NCBI RefSeq assembly: GCF_026212465.1
Contig: NC_080057.1
Location: 24,640,647-24,704,646 of the forward strand
From: Amaranthus tricolor
Taxonomy: Eukaryota; Streptophyta; Magnoliopsida; Caryophyllales; Amaranthaceae
Direction: 5' to 3'
Length of the DNA: 64,000 nt
Shown here: one piece after another, positions 11,167 through 23,100 of the stretch
Layout of the letters: every line of letters starts with the position of its first letter
How positions within the stretch are numbered: the first letter of the stretch is position 1
Position numbers and translations under genes: made by a program
The notes under the pieces: model-generated
Database searches by the model: none
What the model saw: only the letters and a program-made list of their open reading frames with translations
What the model was told of the DNA's origin: nothing

Positions 11167-13654
11167 TACTCATCTTCATCTGCAACAGCAAGAAAGCAAA
11201 TCAAGTGATATGCATGCTAATAGTACTTGATTCCAATTTCTTTCTCATCTTTCTACTACATAAAAACAGAAAATGATTCAGGACCCGTAGGGCTATGTAT
11301 GATCAGCTAAAAGAGAACGTATTGAGCATTTAAAACGTGGATTGACGCATAATTCTGCCCTTAACTCACAACTTCATACCAATTTGAATGAAATATATAA
11401 TGCTAGGGCTACCATAACACATAAAAGAATTAGCATAGTGGTGAAGATACCATTTGACTCATGACTACAACTAGACTAGTAGAGAATTCTGTTTAATTTC
11501 CATTTCCTGATAGTTATTGTAATTTCTTGTCAAGATATAATCCCTCTTTCACACAGTATTATCAAAATTTATGTTAGAATATTAGCGCATGCTAGCCAGT
11601 AGTCACAGAGTCAATCAGCAGATATTTTATGGAATCGGCTCATCTCACAGTTAACCAGGAAGGATATTATCTATTGACCAGTTACCTTAAGCAAGGGGAG
11701 GCAACGGCCCTATAACAAGAAAGGCTTCTCCACTTCTCTATGCTTCCCAAGAACGTACCTAACAGGCTTACAGCTGCGCTATGAGTTGTCTCAAGATAAT
11801 GTCCCTCAAAAATTTCATTAAGATTTTGTACCCATATTGAATTATCAACAATTAGACGTGGATATGGACTCATTAGTACCAGTGTCAGATTTTCAATATT
11901 TAGAGATGAGTATGGACACTATAATTCACTTTGCACCAATGAGGTAAATTCTATAAAATAGCATAGTTTAGCACCAATAAGGCAATGCCTGAGTTCAAGA
12001 CTCCGAGTAACGTAGTCAAGAAGTAAAACAACAATCTTGGATCATAATGAAATTCAGATACATGTGTTGCTATTCAACCCTACGCTATTCAGTAAATGAA
12101 ATAAAAAACTTCCAAACATTCAACCTATGTTGCAGGCTTGCAGCATACTGTAGCAAATGAACGCAGATTACAAAACAATATTCATAACTCCAATGCCCTT
12201 TCATTCGTAACGTAGACTCCAACCTACGCGCAGTTTAGAAGGTCAGATATCCACAACTTTAAGCTTACATAGAAAAGTTTATATTCGCTTGACCCTTGAG
12301 AGGGAGGTTCAACAAAATAGCTCCAGCCCACAGAACATCTATCAGAAATTAGAATCCTGTGTAGTTATCAATACTAAGTTCTTTGGTAGTCATACAGTGT
12401 AAACTCCCAACCATTTGATATAACTTTCATGTCTACCAATGATACAAGTAATATACATATAAGCTCGCATCCTCAGGGAAATCCTGAAGAACAAAAATAT
12501 CAAGTATTTTACAATAAAATCACTGCATGGAATCCTTTGCTAGTGAGCTACAAGTTGCCAATTCAATTGAATGTTAAAAGCAGACATTGATTCTGTTGCA
12601 ACAAGACTTTAAAACGCTATATGTAAAAGTAATCTGAATAAAAAATTCCATTTTCTCATGCCTTCTACCCCCACACTCTCCTTATAAGAGCATATTCCCC
12701 CCTTTTCATTTTGCCTTTAACTTACTTTCTGCTTGCCTCTTGGCTCTTCCACAAGCCTTCTCTCAACTGATACGAGCCTTGTTTCTAATGATGTCCCTCT
12801 ATCTGATTGCTATAATACTTCTCCTACAAGCTAAAACTAACCTACTAATTATGCATTACCAGACGTTAGTATGTGACCTTCCCTCTAACCGTTTGTTGGA
12901 TTTGATGATTAATATCATAATCCAAGCATAGGGGGATTCCCATTTTCTGTATGTTTAACAAAGGATGGAAAATAATTCTTACAATTGTGAAATAATAATG
13001 TGAAGGAAAGAATAAAGCAATTCGTTTACAAGACTGCCATATTTCCATCCCTAATTCTTACCAAACAAGAGAAAACAAAGTTCGAAAACTAAATTCAGTT
13101 TAAACATTATATGCAATGAATAAATGACAGACAAATGAATTTCGAATAGTTACAGGAGTATCAGCCCTCTTATTGTTAAAAAAGAAATGATCACTCTAAC
13201 ACACAAATCATATTCAAAACCCCAACAAAATGACGAATACCCAAACGGCCAAACTTAACCAAAAGAATTCATTAAGAATATGTCAAATAATTAAGATACG
13301 AAAAAATTAGGGTTATACTCACCCATATAGCGTCGCTCATTGGCAGCTTTAGCCTTTTCAAGCATCTTATCAAGGTCTTCTTGAAGCTTGGCATCCCATT
13401 TCACCAGCTGATTTACAAAAACAGCACCCAATCCCATTCCCAGTACATGCTCCCAAGGATCTAACATTCAAAATTAGGGATTTCATCAAATCGAAAGTTC
13501 ATTAAAGAGAATTGTATGAAATTAGAAGAACGAGATGAATCCGTTGAGAGAAAGCAGACTTACGACGCATGTAAGGAAGCTTACGAAGAGCGTTTGAATA
13601 CATCTGAGTGCCCAGTCCTAGAAGAGCTCCGATTACTGTCGCACTCAACGCCAT
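11167..13654 (-). CDS. Small conserved plant protein (80 aa), function unknown
   Basis: Three exons on the minus strand: 13564-13654, 13323-13460 and 11167-11180. Both introns are GT-AG with phase 1 carry-over (donors gtaagt and gtgagt; acceptors gttag and tgcag). The last exon carries only four and two-thirds codons and the stop. The protein is 80 residues. It starts MALSATVIGALLGLG, a small hydrophobic segment, then NALRKLPYMRHPWEHVLGMG, a second weakly hydrophobic segment (GLGAVFVNQLVKWD), a charged helix rich in Lys/Glu (about 55-72) and an acidic end. I recognise this as a conserved plant small protein but cannot name its role. The size and two short hydrophobic segments would suit an organelle membrane subunit, which is a guess. 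Intron 2 is about 2.1 kb with no insertion recognised. Confidence 0.8.
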
Positions 13655-13866
13655 TTCCTTCGTCAACGATTCTTCTCCAAGTTCTAGGGCACGTTGACGT
13701 AATTAATTTCCACTCTGCAAATAAGATCCTGAAGTTGGGAGACTGCCGGAAAATGGAAATGGACCGTTCTTCGAAAAAAATTCTTTTATGCTCGGTCCGA
13801 CCCTTTTGCGTATTGCAAAACCTCTTTTTTTTTACGATTTTATTACAATAATTTAACTCATTGATT

Positions 13867-14141
13867 AATTTTAGAGGTATTTGCCTAGAGTAAACTTAGA
13901 TAGTCTATTAATCTGCTATAGTAAGTAATTCACCAAACAATAAATTGAAAATTAATGTAAAATTAGAGAAAAATTTTAAAAATTTACATAAAAAACTTTG
14001 AATGAAAAAAAATCAGAAATTTTTTTGAACATTTTTTTTTTTCGACTAACTATTTTAATTAATCTTTTTTAAAAAAATAAAACTTGCTATAGTAAGTTAA
14101 TGGGTTAGCTAATTTCATTCCAGGCAAATACCTCTAAAATT
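13867..14141. repeat. MITE with terminal inverted repeats
   Basis: Left end aattttagaggtatttgcct at 13867 is matched by its reverse complement at the right end near 14122-14141. The inner sequences gctatagtaagt and ttgctatagtaagtt are also repeated. Non-coding, about 275 bp. No clear target duplication. Confidence 0.6.
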
Positions 14142-14917
14142 GAAATTATTTATAGTTAATCAATAAGTAAGATTATTATAAGAAAATGATGAAGATATTG
14201 AATTATTTTAGAATATTACAAAGTTTACAAATCAATCAAACAAGTCTAAGTAAACTAGCTAACTAGTAACGACCAATCACTAAAATCCTTCTTGGTTCTT
14301 GGAGGCTAAATCTCACAATGGAATAGAAAAAGTTATGATTTACCTGAGTTTGAAGGATTCATTCAACCAGACATTCAGTATGAATAGTAATTATAGTACT
14401 ATCTATTCTCAACTATTCTAATCCACAAACTACTACTATCATATTATAATTATTGCATACTACTATATATTTAATTGAAAAAAAGTATTTTTATCAAGTG
14501 GGACAAATTATTAGGAGTGCTATTATATTTTTCATTAAATTCAATTACAAGACATAATTCTTTTTATACTCTTTTATGTTCATTATTATTATCCTATTTA
14601 TTTTTTTACACATTTGTCAATACATATATTCAATCATAAAATATATTTAATTAAAAAAAAATATTAATGTTAAATAAATATACTTAATCCAGACGAATCA
14701 AGTAAAACCTCACTTGACTACGTTTTAAATTAAATACTTCTTTTGTTTTTTTTTACTTATAAGGACACTTTTACATCCCTCAAATGTCTTACATCTTGAG
14801 AGTAATTAATCAAGTATAAAAAACCAGACGAGAACATATTGATAAGAGAAAGTCTTGTATAACTTTATCCTAATAATTCTAATGTACACCAACTTTAAAT
14901 GATATTAAAATGGTAAC

Positions 14918-15230
14918 GACCTGTTTGATAATCGGTACTAAGTGGTGAAAATAATAATGTAAAATTATTCTAATTTTGATAGGAATATCTTATGACAAAT
15001 TTAATGACCATACCTATTCTCATTCAAGAACTTTATTTTCTTCATAAAATTAATTCCAATGCATTATCATTTGAACATGTGGTATTAAATGTCAATGAAA
15101 AATTCTGAACAAAAAAATTGTTTATGATCAAACTTTCATTACCATGAGAATGACATGATACATATCATGAAAATTTACATCATAAATCATTCTCATTAAC
15201 ACCAATTAGTACCGTTAACCAAACAGCCCT
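14918..15230. repeat. MITE, CTGTTTGRT...GGTACTAA family
   Basis: The left end (gacctgtttgataatcggta) and the reverse complement of the right end (agggctgtttggttaacggta) match imperfectly and continue into ctaa-tggtg. The same family lies in an intron of the allantoate amidohydrolase gene at 56755-57012. Confidence 0.6.
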
Positions 15231-15253
15231 TAAATATTTTTACTTCATAAGTA

Positions 15254-16470
15254 CTACCTTCTTTCCAAAATACTTGTACCGTTTTTTTTTTTTACGTGGT
15301 CCTTAATTTAATTCTTAATATCTATAATTAGAGGTATTCATTCGAGTGATCGGGTCGATTTCGGACCAGTGTCATTCGGTTCAGTTGTATTTCGGATCGG
15401 TTATTTTTCGGATGCGTGTTATGACGGGTCACACTCGGGTCACGTCGGTTAGTCACGGTTCGGTTGACGATCGGTTATTTGAGATATCGGGTTAGCATCG
15501 ATTCGGTGTTGGTTGAAGTTCGTGTCAAGTAGTCAGTCGATCTCGGACTGTCATCGGTTAATAATTGGTTCGGTTTTATCGGGTACAGATCGAATTCGGG
15601 TATTATTTTCCAGTAAAATTCGATTACGTATTACTAATTACTATAGATCGAGTCAATATCAGATTAAGTTGTTACACATTTTTTGATTTATGATAAGATT
15701 CCCCTTAATTAAGGTAAAATAGTTAAAATGCAAATTAGTTAGTGATTATTACTTTGTTACTTTTACTTGTTTGACTGTAAATTAAAATTAAATTTTTATT
15801 ATTTTTCATCAAATTTGATTAAAAATAGTTAAATAAACATTGACCATTGATTATTAAATCTAGATATATGAAACCATTAATGTATAAAATTTAATTTATT
15901 AAAATTTCTATTACTTTATTAGATTAACTAATAAGATGATTGAATATGAGTCGATCATACCTTTATATTCAAATTGGTTCAAGTTTACAGCATTTCGATT
16001 AAAAATTTGTTCGGGTTAAGTCAGTTTTAGCCGGATCAAGTTCGGTTTTGAGCATGATTCGGGTCGGGTATGACTGGGGTCGGTCACTATTAGGTTCGGG
16101 TAATCTCGGTTAACTGTTATATGTCGATTATAAAAATCGATTGCAGTTCGAGTTTGATTTTAAGAATTTCGGTCATGAATCGGATCGGGTGCAACATCAG
16201 TTCGGATAATGTTGGTTTGATAAACCTAATAAAGAAACATATTTTCGGATCGGTTAACTTTCGATCTCGGTTCGAATTTTCGAATCGGATTACATTTGAA
16301 CAGCTCTATCTATAATTATGTATGATAAAAAATTACAAAAATTTGATACTAATAATATTTGCATTAAGACAAATCAAACAAGATCCAAACTAAAATTAAT
16401 CACAAATTAAAAGAGGTATGTGACTAGTGCAATTATTTCCATTGTTGCAAGTAAATTGAAACAGAGGAAG
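15254..16470. mobile_element. Stowaway-like MITE, split by a nested hAT element
   Basis: Left end ctaccttctttcc after TA (15252-15253) and right end gaaacagaggaag before TA (16471-16472) resemble Stowaway/CTCCCTCCGT ends with TA target duplication. The interior on both sides of 15329-16308 matches the intact element at 21965-22222 (for example the ttaggattaaatta-type block). The MITE is therefore older than the hAT element inside it. Confidence 0.6.
15329..16308. mobile_element. hAT-type non-autonomous element with perfect 8-bp target duplication
   Basis: Starts tagaggtattcattcgag and ends tttgaacagctcta, giving imperfect inverted ends of the TAGAGGTGTTCA type. It is flanked by tctataat at 15321-15328 and again at 16309-16316, a perfect 8-bp duplication as made by hAT transposases. 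The interior is a degenerate run of cggtt/cgggt-rich motifs with no open coding region. A 185-bp relative with better-preserved ends is at 25441-25625. Confidence 0.8.
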
Positions 16471-16570
16471 TACAATTTTCGGAAATACTTGCTATTATTA
16501 GTGTTAGTGTAGACGAATATATACGTCATCCAAACTAAAATACCCGCTCTCAATTGTGACACGTTGTATA

Positions 16571-16815
16571 GGAAAATATCACCATCAGTAGCAAGTATTG
16601 TGAAGCGGTGGTATTAGCATTCGGTTGTGTAATGCTATTGGGAAAATATCACCATCACTAATAAGAATTATGGAGCTTAGGTAGTTGCACTCGACCGTGT
16701 AATGTTATGTGGGAAAATATCACCATCAACAACATATATTGTAAAGTAAGTATTGTGAAGCTGAGATATCCGCGCTCGATTGTAATATTATCTGAAAAAA
16801 TATCACTATCAGTAG
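16571..16815. repeat. Tandem repeat (about 70-80 bp units) upstream of GALS
   Basis: The block ggaaaatatcaccatca recurs near 16571, 16641 and 16712, with a degenerate copy near 16793. Each is followed by a diverged cttggt/attgtgaagc and cattcg(a/g)ttgtgtaatg section. Three to four imperfect units end about 320 bases before the GALS start codon, so they may lie in its promoter. Confidence 0.65.
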
Positions 16816-17135
16816 CAAGTATAACTTTTATATAGATAATGAATAAGAAGACTATATTATTGAAATGGATGGTGACCTGTCATTGAATCTGACCCCATTT
16901 ATGCATGTTACCTTTCAATTTTCAATCAAAAATCAAATAATTTTGTAAAATAAGAAAAAATCTATTAATTTTCATTGTTTTGGTAAAACCAAAAGCAAGT
17001 ACTCTACTACTCTAGTAGTAATACTACCAATTAAGCTCTTCCTTCTTCAACATCCAAACTATCTTTTCCTTTAATTAAGCTTCAACAAAATCAAACTATA
17101 ATCTTTCCTTAATCCCTATTAATTACCCTCTAATT

Positions 17136-20100
17136 ATGCCTTTAATCAAAGATCTTAAACCAAGAAGAAGTGATAGAAATTTAATTATTGGATTAACATG
17201 TAATTATGCTACTAATTTCAAATTAATCCTCTTTATTATCTTCCTTCTTTTTTCTACTTTCCTTGCATTCCTCCATTTCATTCCTTCTTCTTACTTCATT
17301 TCTTCCTCTTGTCTTCCGGATCCGGATCCGGATCCAAACCCTCTAACTCATCAACTCCCTACTACGGATCGGATCCTTGAAAATGGAGCTACCAAACGCT
17401 ATTTTTATCCATTCGGGTCTGGAGCTTACAGTTTCATTTTCATGTCAGCTTACCGTGGAGGTCTTAATAGTTTCGCCATTGTTGGACTTTCTTCCAAACC
17501 TTTACACCTTTACAGCCGTCCTACTTACACATGCGAATACAAAACCCAGAACGACACCGTTTTAACCAAAACTTCTAGAATCCTTCCTGACTGGGGTTTT
17601 GGAAGAATCTACACAGTTCTTATCATCAACTGTACATTTCCTCATGGGACCCACAACCCTTCCAATGGCGGTCAACTCCTTCTTCATATCCCATCTCCAG
17701 TAAATCCTAATTTAACCGATACAATCATAGCCTTAACAGAAAAACCCTTTTCGTGGGACCCATCAAACTTTCTCTCTCCACCAAAATTTGAATTCCTCTA
17801 CTGCGGATCCCCACTGTACGGTAACCTAAGCCCGCAGAGAATGCGTGAATGGATCGCGTATCACGTTAGATTGTTCGGGAAGAAATCACACTTTGCGATT
17901 TATGATGCAGGTGGGGTCCACAAAGAAGTAATGGAGGTTTTGAAGCCATGGATGGATCTTGGGTATATAAGTATACATGATGTAAAAGAAGAAGAAAGAT
18001 TTGATGGGTATTATCATAATCAATTTTTGATTGTGAATGATTGTTTACATCGGTACAGATTTGAAACAGAATGGATGTTCTTCTTTGATGTGGATGAATA
18101 TATTTATGTTCAAAATGGAAAATCGATTAGATCTATGGTGGATTTGGTTAGGGATTATACCCAATTTGAGATTGAACAAATTCCTATTTCTAATCAAATT
18201 TGTTTGGCTGAAGATGATGGAGAAACTTCCAAGTAAGTTTACTTTTCTTCTCTAATTTTGTTGGGTTGTTTGAAATTGCTTATTTTGGGATGTGTGTTTT
18301 TGTGGTTGTTTAGTTCGATTGTTGGATTGTTTTTTGGTGGGTTATTTTGGGTTTTGCAATTTATGAGGGAAGTTGTTATGAAATGTTTGGAATTTTGTTT
18401 GTTGTTTTTGTTCGAGGGAAAACGAGTTAGACAAACGGTTGATAGCTAATAATTAATTATAGTGACTGATTTAGTTAGTTGATTTTATTAACTGTTCGAG
18501 CAATTGATTTTGAGTCCGCTGCCCTGAGCTTTTTATTTAAAAGCAGCTTATTTATAGCAATAAGTTATTTCAATTAATTAATTTACCAAATATTTACATT
18601 GACGGTTTAACTATTCAACACTTTAATGGTATTAAAATAAACTAAAATTAATCGATAAGCTATTTAATCAAATACTCTCTTAAAGTTTAATATCCGAAAG
18701 AAGAATAAATGAGATTGGAAGAGATATAAGTACTGTTATCTAGAAATTAGAAGTGCTACATTTTAATTGTAACATTTAATATAAATTGCAAATAAAAATA
18801 TTACAACTTGTTTCAGTTATAGAATATCAATTTCACTTTTTCCAACCAAAGTTGTTCGATTTTCATCAAACTTTTTTCTTTCACGGGTCTACTTTATATT
18901 CACAAAATATAAATTACAAATAGAAATATTAAAAAATGGAGAAATTGTCAAAAATAAATAAATCTTTACTCGATTTGCTGAAAATAAATTTAAATATGTT
19001 AAAAATAAATTAAATTATTGTGTATTTATAATTCTTTGATATACAAAAAAGATGAATTTATTTTTACATGATCAAACAAAAATGAATTTATTATTACCTT
19101 ACAAAATTTAGATTAACAGAAAGAATAAAACTTTAAGAAAGAAACATGGTGTTGGATAACATGAAAATATGTCAATAACTAATTAAAATAGGCCCTAAAC
19201 GTAAATGAAAATGGAAGTCCCAACTCCCAAATAATTTTGTATCAGTGTATACAATCATCTTCATAGGATAGTGATGAGAACAAGGTAAAATAAGGCTTTT
19301 AGGTAACCTAACTAAAGTAGAGGTGCCCATAATTTTTTAATGGGAGATTCAAATCTACACGATAACTGACTAAACTAAGGTTCATTAAATTGTTCCACCG
19401 TAACCTTTTTGCACATAAAACGTTAGTAAACGTTAATTTTAAAGCTTTAAGGTTGTTGTACGCTTATTTATATGACTCATCATTTTAAATGTCATCATTT
19501 TCAACATTTTCCCCCCAAAATATAAACTCTAACTCTACCATTTTTGAATTCCCGGGAAAAAAATATAATTTGGATGAAAGATGGATAAGACAGGGTTTAT
19601 GTTTTGGGAGAAAAGGTTGAAACTAATGGCATTTAAAATGGTGAGTCGCACAAATAGGCGTATAATAGCTTTAAAACCCAAAACCTCAAGGTTATGACGT
19701 GGAATTTCCCCTTTTAAATTAAAAGTTAAATATTAAAAAAGTGATATATTCACATAATAGACTGCTACTTTCATCGTTTCAAAATACTTGCATTAAATAC
19801 ATTTTTGCGCAATCTGATGCGTTTGTCAAATCGCTTGTATTTAGAGTTATATATAATTAAAAATTATTAAAAAATTGATATTGTGAAAAAGTGCGACGAG
19901 ACGAATCAAACAAATTTTCACATGACTATTTTTTTCTTGTACAATAGCCAAAATATATAAATTACCATAAAATAATGAATAGTGGAAAAATAGATTTGGT
20001 ACAAGTAATATGAACGGGAAAGTATAAATTTTTTAAGAGTTACTAGTATGCATATAACTTTTGTTAAAACATGGCCAATGGCTTTTTATTGGTGGTTTTT

Positions 20101-23100
20101 GGAAACAACTTTTGGTTGGTAATTGAAAGCTGATTATAGTGGCTGATTTGATCAGTTAATTTTATTAATTGGCAGTGTCGTTTTTGTATATTTTTAAGCC
20201 TTAGGCGAAACATAAAAAAGGCCTATATAGAAAGTTTTGGTTCTTTCTTTCTCCAACTATGCATTATATAATTTCTTTTTTTTAATCACATAAATATCAA
20301 ATAAATATACAAATTTAAGATCATGTAATAATAAGGTACTTGTGCACAAACTAAATTTTAATAATAAGGATTAAGTCAATTAGGACCCTTTTATAAGTTG
20401 GGCCCTAAGCGATTGTACCTCAAAACTACCCTCAGGAACGACCCTGATAATTGGTTTGATCAACTAATTTTAAAGCCATTGCTATGAACAGCTTATTTAT
20501 ATCAATAAGTTGTTTCATCCAGTTAGTTAATCAAATAATAATTAATTTGATCATTTAACTCTATTTATATCAAAATAAGCTAATATTATTCAATAAATCA
20601 TTTTGAATTTACTTGCTCATTAGTAGACTTGGACATGAAATGGGTCGATACTACATATCATGCTCATAAACCTGCACAACACAGCCATTTAACCACCAAT
20701 CACCTTAGTGGATCATAGGCGAGCCACATTCACCATTCTCTAGAATGGTCGGGTTAAAAATACAATATACCGACATTTGGATGGGGCCGAGGGAGGGCTC
20801 TATGTTTAACACAAATTTATTTTCATTAATACTTCCTCTTATTCAGCCTAAATATTTTATTTGAATGGACATATTTATTAATATATTATTTCTATTATTA
20901 AAATCTTTAATTATGCATAATTAAAAATTATAATAAATTAATATTAATAATTTTTGTATTAAAATAAATCAAATAAAATTTAAAATAAATATATATTATA
21001 GTTTATAGATTAAAAATACAATCAATAATTGATAAATAATGTTAACATTAAATGAGACCAACTTTATTTGCGTTTTGTATTGTTGTGCGCATTATGCATG
21101 GTCCCATTAAGCTTAACCTGTCTGCAACTCTGCGAGAGCCTGAGATTCCCTAGGGTATTGAACGCTACATTTTAATTATCGACATAATTAACTGTTATTG
21201 CTTATTTTATATCTTGTCGATTAATGTGTGAGAATAAATGTAGTCAAGTAAGATTTTATTTGAATCGTCTAATCACATATTTTCGTAATATTAATTTTTT
21301 ATAATTTTTACATGTGTATAGTTCAATATAAAAATTATCAAAATAAAACACTGAATTGCCTAAAAAATTAAGGAAAAATTACACTGAATAATACAAACTT
21401 TCACTGATTTTCCTACAATAATACGAACTTTCAATTAATCATGAATAATACGAATTTTAATACATATTTCCCGCTAGCATACCTGACTGGTTCTTTACCT
21501 GGAAAAACGGTAAATTCCCCATTTCTTCATTATGCTAGTGGGAAATATATATCAAAGTTCGTATTTTATTCATAGTTAATTGAAAGTTCGTATTATTGTA
21601 GGAAAATCAGTGAAAGTTCGTATTATTCAGAGTAATTTTTCTTACTTACTTTTATCAGCCAAAAAAAAATTTTGGAATGATTAAGTTTACCGGTAATAGG
21701 TAAAATGGTATGCCAGCGGGAAATATGTATCAAAGTTCGTATTATTCATGGTTAATTGAAAGTTCGTATTATTGTAGGAAAATCAGTGAAAGTTCGTATT
21801 ATTTAGGGTAATTTTTCCAAAAATTAAATGTAGCAAGTATAGTGAAACGGAGGAAGTATTTATTTTAATTTATTTTTTATTTTAATTTAATATAAAATAA
21901 ATTTGTTTAATTTTTTGTTTTTGGGGATAATTTTACCGCTTTTTACTCAATATTCTCTCTTTTACTTCCTCCGTTCCAAATGAGTTGTAACATTGGTAAA
22001 AATGACATTATTTATTCTTTACTCTTAATTTGTGATTAGTTTTTAATCTATAGGTTAAAATATAGTCAAGTGAGTTTTTGTTTAATTCTTCTCATTGCAA
22101 AGATTATTAGTATCAAATTTTTATAATTTTTTATTATATATAATTAGAGATATTAAGGATTAAATTAGTGCATTTGATTGCGTAAAAAAACAAACATTAC
22201 AAGTAAATTAGAACGGAGGAAGTATTATTAACTAACCCACTGCCTTACCTCATTATGCACAATTCTTTAATTTTCTTGTGAAAAGCAAATAAAACTACTT
22301 TTTATCACTAAAATCGTCAAGTTTTTGAAACTTTCTCTTTTACATGGAAGAACACAACTTTTTTTAAAAAACGAGGTAAGGTTGGAAAATTTGTTAAATA
22401 TTAGAGTGGACATGGGAAATTTTTTCATAGGTAGGTGATGCAAATTGAACCATAAACATCAATATGTACATAAAATTAAAACTTTAAAAAATGGTGTAGA
22501 ATTAGATGAGAAGCATAAAACTTTTGAATCAAATTCTGTCGCATTTTTTCTCTTATCAACTTAAAAGTTTTACTTGACATGCTAAAATAACAAGATAAAT
22601 TCTTTATTAAGACTGTTTTATCGTGTGACGATTTTAAATGGGTTGGTCTATTATTTAGTTTTAAAATAAACCGAAAAAGATGGTTTTTCATTTACTTAAT
22701 TATTTTCTTTTTAAAAATACATTAATTAGGCTGTTTGTATGGACCCATCTTACAGTGAAACGGTCTCATACAAGACGTTTTATAAATTTTTTTTATGATC
22801 CAATAATTTAGTAAATGGACCACTTTGGTGGGACAGAAACTTTGAAACAAATAAGCAAAAAAATATAAAAAAATTCGAATAATGGTAAAATTTTGAAACT
22901 ATTTTCAAGGATAAGTAGTTTTTTTACAAACTGTGGTTCGGAGATGTTTGTTGCTAGTAACAGCGAACAAAGGCTCGAGGTCAAAAAAAAATCAAAGAGT
23001 CTGTTCGTTGTTACTAACAGCGAACAAAAACTTGCACTATTTTGGACCTTCAGTCTTTGTTTGCTATTACTAACAGCGAACAGATACGTTCTAAAAATAG

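Larger units (their letters stand above)
18445..20580. repeat. Two diverged copies of a dispersed repeat in the GALS intron
   Basis: Sequence at about 18445-18640 (tatagtgactgatttagtta ... cagcttatttatagcaataagtt) recurs at about 20125-20560 (tatagtggctgatttgatca ... cagcttatttatatcaataagtt). The second copy is interrupted by the hAT element at 20173-20446. The family is unnamed. Confidence 0.55.

Noticed and set aside
16500..16815. CRISPR-like array
   Set aside because: Units are imperfect, with no uniform repeat-spacer pattern, and the context is a plant nuclear genome.
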